Below are positions 17,936 through 25,867 of a DNA stretch of 64,000 nt, piece by piece. Both the position numbers and the translations under genes were made by a program. The stretch is from Bacillota bacterium. Lineage in GTDB: Bacteria > Bacillota > Clostridia > Lachnospirales > Lachnospiraceae. The stretch lies in contig JAEWSH010000084.1 of assembly GCA_023398375.1 (NCBI GenBank), positions 310,001 to 374,000 of the forward strand. Direction: 5' to 3'. The notes below the pieces were generated by a model. It was not told where the DNA came from and did not search any database. It saw only the letters and a program-made list of their open reading frames with translations. Every line of letters begins with the position of its first letter. Position 1 is the first letter of the stretch.

Positions 17936-19252
17936 CTATATATCCAACATTTTACTTAATTCTTCTGCCGCTTTAATATCATTCTCTTTTAATGCGTGAA
18001 TATAAAAATCAAATAGAACTGATACTTTTTTGTGACCTAATCTATTTGCAATCGTTTTGGCATCTATATTTAAGGACAACAAAAATGAAGCCGTTGTATG
18101 TCTTAGCTTATGAGTAGAAATAACTGGCAATTTCTCTGATTCACTTACAACACTATTATAATTTGTAATCAGCTTTTTCAGAGTTCTTGTTGGTGCACCG
18201 TGACACATCATCTTTCCGTTTTTAGAGGTAAATATAAAATTGGCCTCTAAATCTTTGTTTCCAATCCAATAAGTTCCAAGTTTCTTTATCAATTCTTTTT
18301 GCTTTTCTTTCCACTCTTTTAGCAAAGTCATTTCTTTCTCTGTCAGAACAACATCTCTATGTGAGCTTTCAGTTTTTGGTTCTTTAATATAATTGCCATC
18401 TGCTCCATACGCCGCCGCTTGATAAACAGTTATTGTACTGGTTTCAAAGTTAATAGCTTTCCATGTTAATGCTGTTAATTCAGATGCTCTAAAGCCACCA
18501 ACCAATGCTAGAACATAAAATAACTTGTTCATTATTCTGTAATACTCATTTTCAACTTGACTAGTATAAACCTTTGTTATTACTCTTTCCCAATTACTAT
18601 AATAACATTCATATTGTGTTGCAACTGGTTCGTCAAGCATCTTAAGAAATCTTTTAGCTTCGTCTGGTGTAAGGAATTTTGGTTTAACTTCGACTGGTTT
18701 TCCTTTTGGAATTTCTACACCCTGACAAGGATTTTCCTCAAGCAACTTCATTCTTACCGAGAATTTAAAAATACTAGTGAGTATCTTGTGATACTTGAGA
18801 ATGCTATTCTTTGTATATCCGCCTTTCTTTCCCTCTATTCTAGTAGTAGCGGCATTCGCCAATTCATTATAAAAAGTTTGAATAACCATTGGAGTTATTG
18901 CAATCATTTTATACTTTCCTAAACTAGGCAATATAAGCGAATCTAAATGCCCATTATAAGAATAAAGTGTACTTGCGGCAAAATGTTCTTTAGCATAGTT
19001 CTTACGCCACATATTCACAAAGTCGTTTAGTGTTATTTTATCTGCTTGCCAGTACTGACCCTTTTTCACAAGTCTCTCAAAATTATCTACAAATTCCTTG
19101 ATTGCTTTTTCTTGCTGTCGTTTTGATTTTGTAAGGTCGGGAACAAAGGTTGTCCTTGCTTTTATTTGTTTACCATTACTATCATAGCCGTTATAAACAG
19201 TAATATTATAAGTAAGACCGTTCTTTCCTTGATATTCAGTTATACTTGCCAT
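17936..19252 (-). CDS. int: Tyrosine recombinase / integrase
   Basis: Site-specific integrase of 438 residues. An N-terminal AP2-like arm-binding domain (MASITEYQGKNGLTYN...), a core-binding domain (about 80-200) and a catalytic domain. The catalytic set is visible: Arg in GGFRASELTALTW near 254, HKLRHTTASFL near 381-391, the later His in LGHKKVS, and the nucleophile Tyr in FDFYIHAL near 416. It starts 7 bp downstream of the serine recombinase stop, so the two recombinases are co-transcribed. Placement next to the left core supports its role in the present insertion. Confidence 0.95.
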   Translation of the reverse strand: MASITEYQGKNGLTYNITVYNGYDSNGKQIKARTTFVPDLTKSKRQQEKAIKEFVDNFERLVKKGQYWQADKITLNDFVNMWRKNYAKEHFAASTLYSYNGHLDSLILPSLGKYKMIAITPMVIQTFYNELANAATTRIEGKKGGYTKNSILKYHKILTSIFKFSVRMKLLEENPCQGVEIPKGKPVEVKPKFLTPDEAKRFLKMLDEPVATQYECYYSNWERVITKVYTSQVENEYYRIMNKLFYVLALVGGFRASELTALTWKAINFETSTITVYQAAAYGADGNYIKEPKTESSHRDVVLTEKEMTLLKEWKEKQKELIKKLGTYWIGNKDLEANFIFTSKNGKMMCHGAPTRTLKKLITNYNSVVSESEKLPVISTHKLRHTTASFLLSLNIDAKTIANRLGHKKVSVLFDFYIHALKENDIKAAEELSKMLDI

Positions 19253-19258
19253 TTTATC

Positions 19259-19849
19259 TTATCCTCTCATAATATTGATATATTTATCAACTGTAGGTCG
19301 GGATAGGTTAGAAATACGAGCGAGCTCCTTTTTATTAATTCTACGCTCCTTATATAATAAATAATTTTTTATAAATGCATCTGAAATTTTTTCTTCTGTC
19401 ATCTTAGGTCTACCTAAAGTTTTACCTTTATCTCGTGCATTTTCGATTCCAGAAATTACTCTCTCTTTGAGAATGTTCCGTTCAAGTTCTGCAAAAACTC
19501 CTATCATTAATACCATGCCTTGAGTCATAGCATCTATTTTTTCTTGTGTGCAATCCAGCACAAACTCTCCTAGAACTAGTTTCAGTTTCTTTTCCTTTGC
19601 AAAAGTAATTATTTCACATAGCTGCTTCGTACTTCTAGTGATTCGCGAGAGTTCCGTACAATATATACAATCTCCCTCTGAAACTGTGTTCAACAACCTG
19701 TTCAGCTCCACACGGTTCACTTTTTTACTACTTACATACTCTGTAAACATGTTTCTTTTTAGAATACCTTTTTTCTGCAATTCCCGAACCTGCCTGTTAA
19801 TATCCTGGCGATCAGAGTTCAAAGAACATCTACAATATCCATATTCCAT
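19259..19849 (-). CDS. Serine recombinase (resolvase/invertase family)
   Basis: A 196-residue small serine recombinase. The nucleophile Ser9 is in YGYCRCSLNSDRQD, with the conserved Arg7 two residues before; the E-helix region AMTQGMVLMIGVFAELERNILKERV precedes GRPKM and a C-terminal helix-turn-helix (INKKELARISNLSRPTVDKYI). Length and layout match resolvases/invertases rather than large serine integrases. It could resolve multimers or invert DNA within the element. A 19-bp inverted repeat 130 bp upstream is a candidate site. Confidence 0.93.
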   Translation of the reverse strand: MEYGYCRCSLNSDRQDINRQVRELQKKGILKRNMFTEYVSSKKVNRVELNRLLNTVSEGDCIYCTELSRITRSTKQLCEIITFAKEKKLKLVLGEFVLDCTQEKIDAMTQGMVLMIGVFAELERNILKERVISGIENARDKGKTLGRPKMTEEKISDAFIKNYLLYKERRINKKELARISNLSRPTVDKYINIMRG

Positions 19850-19889
19850 TTCAATTCCTCTCCTTTTTTCTTAAAAATGTTGGAGGAAT

Positions 19890-19904
19890 GATAACGCCAC
19901 AAAA
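19890..19904 (-). promoter_or_regulatory. Leader motif GCGTTATC, copy 1
   Basis: Minus strand TTTTGTGGCGTTATC, about 40 bp before the serine recombinase start. Similar words occur upstream of three other element genes at 37021, 38219 and 40664. The copy at 40664 also shares the following bases (CGTTATCATT). Probably a common operator or promoter element; the binding factor is unknown. Confidence 0.5.
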
Positions 19905-19976
19905 CCTTATTTGTAAAGGAAAACCTTTAATACTTTTCTTTACTTTTTTCTAACCTAAAATCCTACTATTTCCACC

Positions 19977-20019
19977 GATTTCACTTACACTAAAATCATT
20001 TTTTAGTGTAAATGAAATC
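19977..20019. repeat. 19-bp inverted repeat between recombinase and excisionase-like genes
   Basis: Arms GATTTCACTTACACTAAAA (19977-19995) and TTTTAGTGTAAATGAAATC (20001-20019) pair at 18 of 19 positions around a 5-base loop. No T run follows on either strand, so it is a poor terminator. It may be a resolvase site, an operator, or a single-strand DNA hairpin. Confidence 0.65.
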
Positions 20020-20036
20020 AATTGTTTTCTCTTACA

Positions 20037-20273
20037 TCATTTTCTTCTCTTATCTTTCTTTAAAACAATTAACTGTTCCTTTTCTTCTTGAACGGTATCT
20101 CCGCTATTTAAATATGCAATCAATTTCTCCAGGTTAATTAGGTAACGGTTTCCTACACAAATAAACACTATCTTGTTCTCTTTAACCAATGTTCTTAACA
20201 TATTCTCTGGGAGATTAGTCCTTTTTGCGGTTACTCTTATTGTTAACATAGTAGGGTTGTTATTATCTTCCAT
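20037..20273 (-). CDS. Small excisionase-like helix-turn-helix protein
   Basis: A 78-residue basic protein. LTIRVTAKRTNLPENMLRTLVKENKIVFICVGNRYLINLEKLIAYL resembles the winged MerR/Xis fold used by excisionases and DNA-binding domains of the excisionase family: helix-turn, a turn with the GNRYLIN wing, then a helix. It precedes the recombinase genes on the same strand. Role as recombination directionality factor is inferred from position and size. Strong GGGGGG ribosome binding site. Confidence 0.65.
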   Translation of the reverse strand: MEDNNNPTMLTIRVTAKRTNLPENMLRTLVKENKIVFICVGNRYLINLEKLIAYLNSGDTVQEEKEQLIVLKKDKRRK

Positions 20274-20284
20274 GATTATCCCCC

Positions 20285-22354
20285 CTATTCTTCAGATTCA
20301 GTTGATTCTGAATCTGTATAAATGCTTGCAATTATATCCATAATAGAGTCTTCTATTTCAGTCAAACATGGATTTGAGATTTTTTCACCTAAATCAAAGT
20401 TACACCATATATATTCCTCTGCAACTGGCTTACCGCCTTCGCTATTTGAAGTAGACTTAGAGTATTCCCCCTCAAGAGCCTGATACCATCCTTCACCTAA
20501 AATGGCATTATAATCACATTCGTGTGTTAATTCAGAATCCTTGTCATAATACCCTGCAATAATCACTTTCGCACGCTTGACTTCTTTACAAGTTCGGAGG
20601 AATTTCTTTTGAAACTCGACATCTCCATTGTCGTATTCATAACCGCCTGCTTTTCTCAATAGCTGCAAGTATGGAACATCTAAATATAGTATATTTTCTG
20701 GCTTATCCATTTTAGGAATTAATTCTAAAATATCCTCATTTAGAATATCTACATTCTGTAATTGCTTATGAAGTTTTTCGATGTTCTTAATTCTAGAATA
20801 GAAAGTTTCTTCCTTTTCATGTCCACGTCCAAATCCCATTTTAGAGTCACCATTACGACATTGTGTAAATGTTATATAGAAGTAAAGAGCTCTTTCAATT
20901 TCTGTAAGGTTAATCTTTTCCTTTTTATATTTTTTTCTCATATCCATTGCATCAAGAAATGTTTCTTCATTATAGGTCTGTTCTTGAATTAATGAACAGA
21001 GTTCTTTATATTTATTTTTATCTTGCATGATTCTGAAAAAGTTCACAATCTCTGGGTTGAGATCATTTATTACTACCTTTGAATTTTTAAAGAAGTTATT
21101 CTTCATATTTAAGCCAACTACAGCACTTCCACAGAATCCATCAATAATTTTGTTATGTCCATCACATCCTATTTTTCTTAATACATATGCGATAGCCAAT
21201 AATTGTCTTTTCTTTGAGCCAAAATAAGGGAACGTTTTTACATCCACATATTCACCTGTAATAGCATTTGCCATTGCCCTTGCATACTTTTCTATTGAAG
21301 CATTTGGTTCTAATTTTTTAAGTCTTTCTTCTCTTTTCTTAGCTGATATTTCACAGCAAACAACTTTAGGTTTTAAATCTTCAGGTACTGCATAATTGAA
21401 GACTGTTATCCAGGTACTTGTAGATACATCTAAAGGTATATCAGTAGTTCTCTTTATCTGATATCTGTTTCGTTCTATTTTCTCTCCTGAGAAATTTTTT
21501 CTACTTGAATTTTCTGTTCCATGAACCAATAAACCATTATCTGCTAAAAATTGACTCATTTTTTGATTGGGAATATCTAAGTGTTCCTTTATATAGTTAT
21601 AAATTTTTTCTTTATAATCTTTAGTTACATATACTTTACTGTCTTGTATTGCAACTTTATTAAGTCTAATACCTATACCATCTTCAATTATCTGTTCCAT
21701 AATTTCTTGAAATAATTGATGTAAATACTCTGTATCGACATAATTATCAACACACATTCCCATGTTGGATTTAGATACATTTCGTTTGAATATATCTAGT
21801 AATTTTACTTTTTCCTCTGTTTCTAATATATTATCAATTTGAAATGACCTTATACCAAATACTGCACTTCTCAACGCTTCTTCGTATTTCTGCTCAGTTT
21901 CAACACGTAATTCATCAGGTTTTTTTATGTTTCCAGAAAGTTTTAATGCTATTCCCAACTTGCTAGGAATACTTTGGATTATTGATATATTAATTGAATC
22001 AACTAATTCCTTTTTCTTATCAGAAAAGAATATGTACTCAAACGCACCATGTACTGTTTTCGATCTGTTCCAGCGTATTCCTACATAGTATCTTTCATCT
22101 GCAACGCCTGTCATCTTAGCTACTGTTATATAGTTATCAAACGTTTGCTTTTTAATTTCTTCTTCATCTGTTACTTCACTAACTTTAAAGCAGTTATTTT
22201 GATAACTTAATTCAGCAATATATTGCATGATTTCTTTCTCATTCTGTTTCTCTTCTTCTTTATTCTGCTCCTTATTCTTTGGATTTTCTTCGTTCTGTGT
22301 TGCTTCTACTACCTCTGCTTCTTTAATTAATTTTACGTTTTTGTTCTCTTTCAT
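20285..22354 (-). CDS. D12-class N6-adenine DNA methyltransferase with large N-terminal extension
   Basis: A 689-residue protein. Residues 1-60 are highly charged and 60-370 have no family I recognise. The C-terminal half is Dam-like: FPYFGSKKRQLLAIAYVLRKI (SAM-binding start), DGFCGSAVVGLNMK near 400 (FxGxG equivalent) and LYLDVPYLQLLRKAGGYEYD near 558, where the usual catalytic DPPY reads DVPY. The target is unknown, and the D-V-P-Y change may alter or abolish activity. No restriction endonuclease is adjacent, so an orphan methylase that marks the element is plausible. Confidence 0.8.
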   Translation of the reverse strand: MKENKNVKLIKEAEVVEATQNEENPKNKEQNKEEEKQNEKEIMQYIAELSYQNNCFKVSEVTDEEEIKKQTFDNYITVAKMTGVADERYYVGIRWNRSKTVHGAFEYIFFSDKKKELVDSINISIIQSIPSKLGIALKLSGNIKKPDELRVETEQKYEEALRSAVFGIRSFQIDNILETEEKVKLLDIFKRNVSKSNMGMCVDNYVDTEYLHQLFQEIMEQIIEDGIGIRLNKVAIQDSKVYVTKDYKEKIYNYIKEHLDIPNQKMSQFLADNGLLVHGTENSSRKNFSGEKIERNRYQIKRTTDIPLDVSTSTWITVFNYAVPEDLKPKVVCCEISAKKREERLKKLEPNASIEKYARAMANAITGEYVDVKTFPYFGSKKRQLLAIAYVLRKIGCDGHNKIIDGFCGSAVVGLNMKNNFFKNSKVVINDLNPEIVNFFRIMQDKNKYKELCSLIQEQTYNEETFLDAMDMRKKYKKEKINLTEIERALYFYITFTQCRNGDSKMGFGRGHEKEETFYSRIKNIEKLHKQLQNVDILNEDILELIPKMDKPENILYLDVPYLQLLRKAGGYEYDNGDVEFQKKFLRTCKEVKRAKVIIAGYYDKDSELTHECDYNAILGEGWYQALEGEYSKSTSNSEGGKPVAEEYIWCNFDLGEKISNPCLTEIEDSIMDIIASIYTDSESTESEE

Positions 22355-22676
22355 AGTTAATCTCCTTAAATAAACAAATTTTTAGTTTTTTTGTGTTATT
22401 TAAGAGCGCTCTTAATTAACTTGTTTAATTTATTATATGTCTTTCAAATAATGAAGTAACGATAACGGAATCTACTCAAAAATCATTCTTAAAATGCTCA
22501 TTTTTTTATAATTTGTTTCTTACACTCTTTTCATCGTTCTTACATATGAATTAAATATTTCTTCCACATTTAGTGTCGTTTACTATTAAAAGAATAGTAA
22601 TATAAAAAATTTTTTATAAGATTCAAAAAAGAGACTCTTTATCTAAAAAAGAGTCTCTCAAAAGTTGTATGATATA
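22355..22676. other. Intergenic region upstream of methyltransferase
   Basis: AT-rich spacer of 322 bp. It contains the perfect 16-bp palindrome TTAAGAGCGCTCTTAA at 22400-22415 (candidate operator, 46 bp before the methyltransferase start), a small inverted repeat TACTATT/AATAGTA near 22570, and the terminator of the next gene. No coding frame. Confidence 0.6.
22624..22660 (-). terminator. Terminator of the 344-residue gene
   Basis: Stem AGAGACTCTTT (22630-22640) with AAAGAGTCTCT (22648-22658), followed on the minus strand by a T run (TTTTTT). It lies directly downstream of the gene ending at 22677. Confidence 0.85.
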
Positions 22677-23711
22677 TTAATTCCAATTATTATTATTTTT
22701 ATATTTGTTTAAAAAATTAATAGAATCCAATATCTTTTTATTTCTTGTTAATAAAGCTGAACATTCATTTATACCTGTTACATCTGTATTTGTATTGTCA
22801 AATATATATTTATTATAGGTTTCCCAGTCATTAGGCTTAATATCTTTAAGATACTCCATTGCCGTTTTTATTCTATAAACTGAATCATATTTATACTTAG
22901 AGTATTTAGCAAATCTGAGTTCATCATAAAATACTTGTAGTTCGCCAAGCTGTTCTCCTCTTTTTACTAGTTTTTCTAATTTAATCTCAAAGTTTATTCT
23001 TTCTTGTGTTTTTTCTGTTTTGGTTTTATCATCTTCAATAACTTGTACTTTTTTAAAAATATAGTCGATGTAATTTTTTTTAAATTCTAACTTAGCTAGA
23101 GCTTCCTTTATTTCTCGTGCTTCTTTTTCCTTTTTAGTTTCTTTTTTATCCTGGTCTTCCTTTATTTTATATTTTATTAACTCATTAATTAAATCCTTAG
23201 CTAATAGTCTATCAAAAATTTGATTGCTAATATCTATTAATTGCTTTTTTTCTTCTTTTAATTGTTCTTCTTTTAAACGTGCTTCCTCACTCTGTATATC
23301 TGCTAAACTTTTTTTCTCTGATTTGATTTCTTTTATTTGATTAGTTTTTAATGGTATTTCTTCTGTCTGTTTTTCTTTTAATTGTGTTAATACCAAATAT
23401 TTTTTATCAATATTTAAGTTCTTACATAATTTATTTACTGTCCTTTTATTAGGAACATGTTCATCATTAATAATTCTATAGTATTCATTTCTATTTATTT
23501 CTAATATTTCAAATAGTGTCTTTTTATTTGTATTCTTGTTCCTGACATTTTTCTTTGTATATTTTTCATGTATTTTATCTTTAGGAAATTTACTACAAAT
23601 GTATCCAAGTGTAAGTATATTTAATCTAATTACATCTCTTTCAAAATTATTTGTGCTGATAACTTTATTCTCATTGGTACTTTCTTTGTTTTCAATCGTT
23701 TCATTACTCAT
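22677..23711 (-). CDS. Coiled-coil protein with N-terminal helix-turn-helix, unknown
   Basis: Not recognised. The 344 residues are lysine/glutamate rich. Residues 60-115 (KTLFEILEINRNEYYRIINDEH...VNKLCKNLNIDKKYLV) look like an XRE-type helix-turn-helix; residues 120-260 predict long coiled coil; the C-terminus is a mixed domain. A DNA-binding regulator or a plasmid-type replication/partition protein would both fit. Own ribosome binding site (AGGTG) and terminator, so a single-gene unit. Base composition is even more AT-rich than the neighbours. Confidence 0.65.
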   Translation of the reverse strand: MSNETIENKESTNENKVISTNNFERDVIRLNILTLGYICSKFPKDKIHEKYTKKNVRNKNTNKKTLFEILEINRNEYYRIINDEHVPNKRTVNKLCKNLNIDKKYLVLTQLKEKQTEEIPLKTNQIKEIKSEKKSLADIQSEEARLKEEQLKEEKKQLIDISNQIFDRLLAKDLINELIKYKIKEDQDKKETKKEKEAREIKEALAKLEFKKNYIDYIFKKVQVIEDDKTKTEKTQERINFEIKLEKLVKRGEQLGELQVFYDELRFAKYSKYKYDSVYRIKTAMEYLKDIKPNDWETYNKYIFDNTNTDVTGINECSALLTRNKKILDSINFLNKYKNNNNWN

Positions 23712-23992
23712 TCTGTGTACACCTCGACTTTCTAAGCCATTATATCATACCTATTTCCTCTTTCTCAATCCACCTCTCTGAATTTCCCCAAATTTATATT
23801 TTGACCCCTCCTACCCTAACAACTTTACCCTTAATCCCTTGAAATCCAAATTTGACCCCTTTGGCACTCTCTGTAACACATTTCAATTTTCATCCCCTTC
23901 AATCCAGACATTTTCCTATCCTTAAACACCCTAATTATTTTCTATCAGCTGACTCTTTCTTGATCTCGATATTAAATTCTATTTCTTGTTAT
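23712..23992. other. C/T-rich non-coding stretch
   Basis: The + strand is strongly pyrimidine-biased with very few G. Short repeated words occur, including GACCCC near 23799 and 23852 with TTTGACCCCTTTGGCACTCT at the second; a similar CCCCTCTGGCACTATC recurs near 39304. No open frame. Origin unknown; perhaps decayed DNA or a regulatory leader. Confidence 0.4.
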
Positions 23993-24506
23993 TTAACATC
24001 TTTTTCCAAGTATAATTAAATTTAGTATGACTTCTTCATAATTATTGCTCTCTCTGGCTTTCAGATATTGTTCAAATGGCTTGTATCCATATTTAACTCC
24101 ATTCCCTCTAAGTTCTGCTACCATATCTATATCAAAATCTCCACCTGCAACTACCTTAAATTTCTATATTAGGAAATTCTTCTTTGAGTAACAAATATTG
24201 GTCTTTGCTAAACTCTTCTTTTGATATTTTTGATATGACTTTCTTCTTATTAATATAGTAGTCTCTTCATTCTGCACAGTAATCTAAGAATTTATAGAAG
24301 TCTATGAATCTAATTCCTTGGTATTCAATATTACACTCTGGCTCATCAAAATAAGCTAAATCTTCTGGATGTTTACAGAATATACAGCCATCCTTAATTT
24401 GTAAAAGTAATTCTATACAGTTCAAGCCAAACTCTAATATATCAAAGAATTCATTGTATTCAAGTTTAACAAGACTATTCTTTTTTTTCTTCATCAATAT
24501 TAACAT
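23993..24506 (-). pseudogene. Decayed gene of about 165 codons
   Basis: Reading leftward from 24506, a 79-codon frame ends at a TGA (24267-24269). The same frame resumes as RDYYINKKKVISKISKEEF and then breaks again near 24170, where one base is missing. After the shift it continues KVVAGGDFDIDMVAELRGNG and stops at 23993. So one stop codon and one frameshift interrupt a single ancestral gene. The family is unrecognised (acidic, C-x2-C-free). It shows the element is ageing in places. Confidence 0.6.
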
Positions 24507-24512
24507 TATTGT

Positions 24513-24880
24513 AATAAAATTTTTTGTTCTAATGACTCTTTAGTTGGAATGTTTGTAACATCTGACATTTTTATTTCCTTAGACACTCCGATATCATCGC
24601 TTGTGATATCAACACATTTTAAACCCAAATCTGAAACACCTTTTTTTCATCCACTGATGCTAACAAATTACTGTTGATGATAGAAATATACTGTCGTACT
24701 AAAAAAACGGATGCTTACCTATGAAAAATAAATGATGACGTCTATTATTTGAAAAAATACCACTTATGAGACTGTCACACAAAAATAAAATCCGCTGAAA
24801 TAATTAAATTCCAACGGACTCTACTTTTATTCTATTTGATTATGGATTCATCTGTTAATAATTATTACTCGAGATTTTTT
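24513..24880. other. Gene remnant and terminator
   Basis: On the minus strand an open stretch of about 70 codons (includes VSDLGLKCVDITSDDIGVSK) ends just before the decayed gene but has no start codon with a ribosome binding site; its upstream end meets a stop. It is probably another remnant. Left of the 229-residue gene, 24781-24825 holds a stem (TCCGTTG with CAGCGGA) and T run on the minus strand, the likely terminator of that gene. Confidence 0.45.
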
Positions 24881-25555
24881 TCAAATGTCTTTATCTACGG
24901 CATCCGTAAAGAACTTAGTAAGCATTTCATTTTCAAATAATTTTTTCTGCATGTCCTGTTCTTTTTCTTTCTCACGTACATCCATGTGATATTGCAATCT
25001 GCAACAGATATCTTCCATATGATCGTCTACATATTGATTATAAAATGATAATTCATCGCTCATCTGATAATACCCCAAAATCTCTGGCTCTGTTTCCTCT
25101 GATAGAACCTCATAAACAACAAAACTGAGTCCTGAAAATGTTCTATATCTATAAATTGTGATATAAAAAACATCATTTTGTTCGTCCCTGTCTGTGTACG
25201 TGATTATTGTATTTCCCTTTTCAGAGTCATTTATTATCTGATATACATAGTTAGATAAATTACCATTCTGTGATAATCTTTTTAAAAAATCTATTATGAC
25301 ACATACCTTTCGTGCTTCAGCTAATATTATGTTTCTCTCTGTTTCCAACAAATCTTCAATTTCTGTTAACTCGCTCTTTGTAATTCCAGAATTAAATAAT
25401 AGGTACTTTTTTCTATATTCTAATTTATAGAACGCATAATGCGTTTTCGACTCGTTCTCAACCGAAACGATACTGTATTTGGTATGCTTTTCATCTGTAT
25501 TCATTTCAGCGAATTGCACTGTGAATGTATCCTTATTTTTATATAAATAAAACAT
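24881..25555 (-). CDS. Hypothetical cytoplasmic protein, 224 residues
   Basis: Not recognised. The start at 25555 (MFYLYKNKDTF) is preferred because GAGGGGAAG precedes it at good distance; the frame opens at 25570. No signal peptide or membrane segment. Acidic beta-rich middle (IITYTDRDEQNDVFYITIYRYRTF) and a C-terminal Lys/Glu helix. It contains one CATAAAC copy (25111, read as V-Y-E in this frame). About 310 bp downstream of the large secreted protein and not tightly linked to it. Confidence 0.65.
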   Translation of the reverse strand: MFYLYKNKDTFTVQFAEMNTDEKHTKYSIVSVENESKTHYAFYKLEYRKKYLLFNSGITKSELTEIEDLLETERNIILAEARKVCVIIDFLKRLSQNGNLSNYVYQIINDSEKGNTIITYTDRDEQNDVFYITIYRYRTFSGLSFVVYEVLSEETEPEILGYYQMSDELSFYNQYVDDHMEDICCRLQYHMDVREKEKEQDMQKKLFENEMLTKFFTDAVDKDI

Positions 25556-25570
25556 TTTTCTTCCCCTCAC

Positions 25571-25867
25571 ATCATTTTTCTAATCTAGTCAAGGGATTGT
25601 ACCGCCAAACCCATAAACAATCAATATCTATTTTCTCATTCTAATTTTAAAACCCATAGTGCATAAACAAGTAATCAAAAGAGTATTACTTCAAAAACAG
25701 CATTGCATTCATATAAAATTATAAGTTTTTTGGATTTTATTTCTTTTTTAATACTTTAATTACTATTTTTAATATATCATCACTTGTCGTAACAAAAAGG
25801 CAATCGAGCATATTAACTCGATTGCCTTTATCATTTGTGTTTTAAACTACCAAACCACCCATCTTAA
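25571..25867. other. Intergenic region with two CATAAAC copies and a terminator
   Basis: AT-rich 297 bp between the 224-residue gene and the large secreted protein. It contains CATAAAC at 25612 and 25662 (only 50 bp apart, the closest pair) and the terminator at 25796-25829. I see no coding frame. Confidence 0.6.
25796..25829 (-). terminator. Terminator of the large secreted protein gene
   Basis: Perfect 13-bp arms AAAGGCAATCGAG and CTCGATTGCCTTT with an 8-base loop and a T run on the minus strand, 39 bp past the stop codon. Confidence 0.9.

Noticed and set aside
23712..23992. Coding remnant in the C/T-rich stretch
   Set aside because: No frame with codon-like structure on either strand; left as unexplained non-coding DNA.
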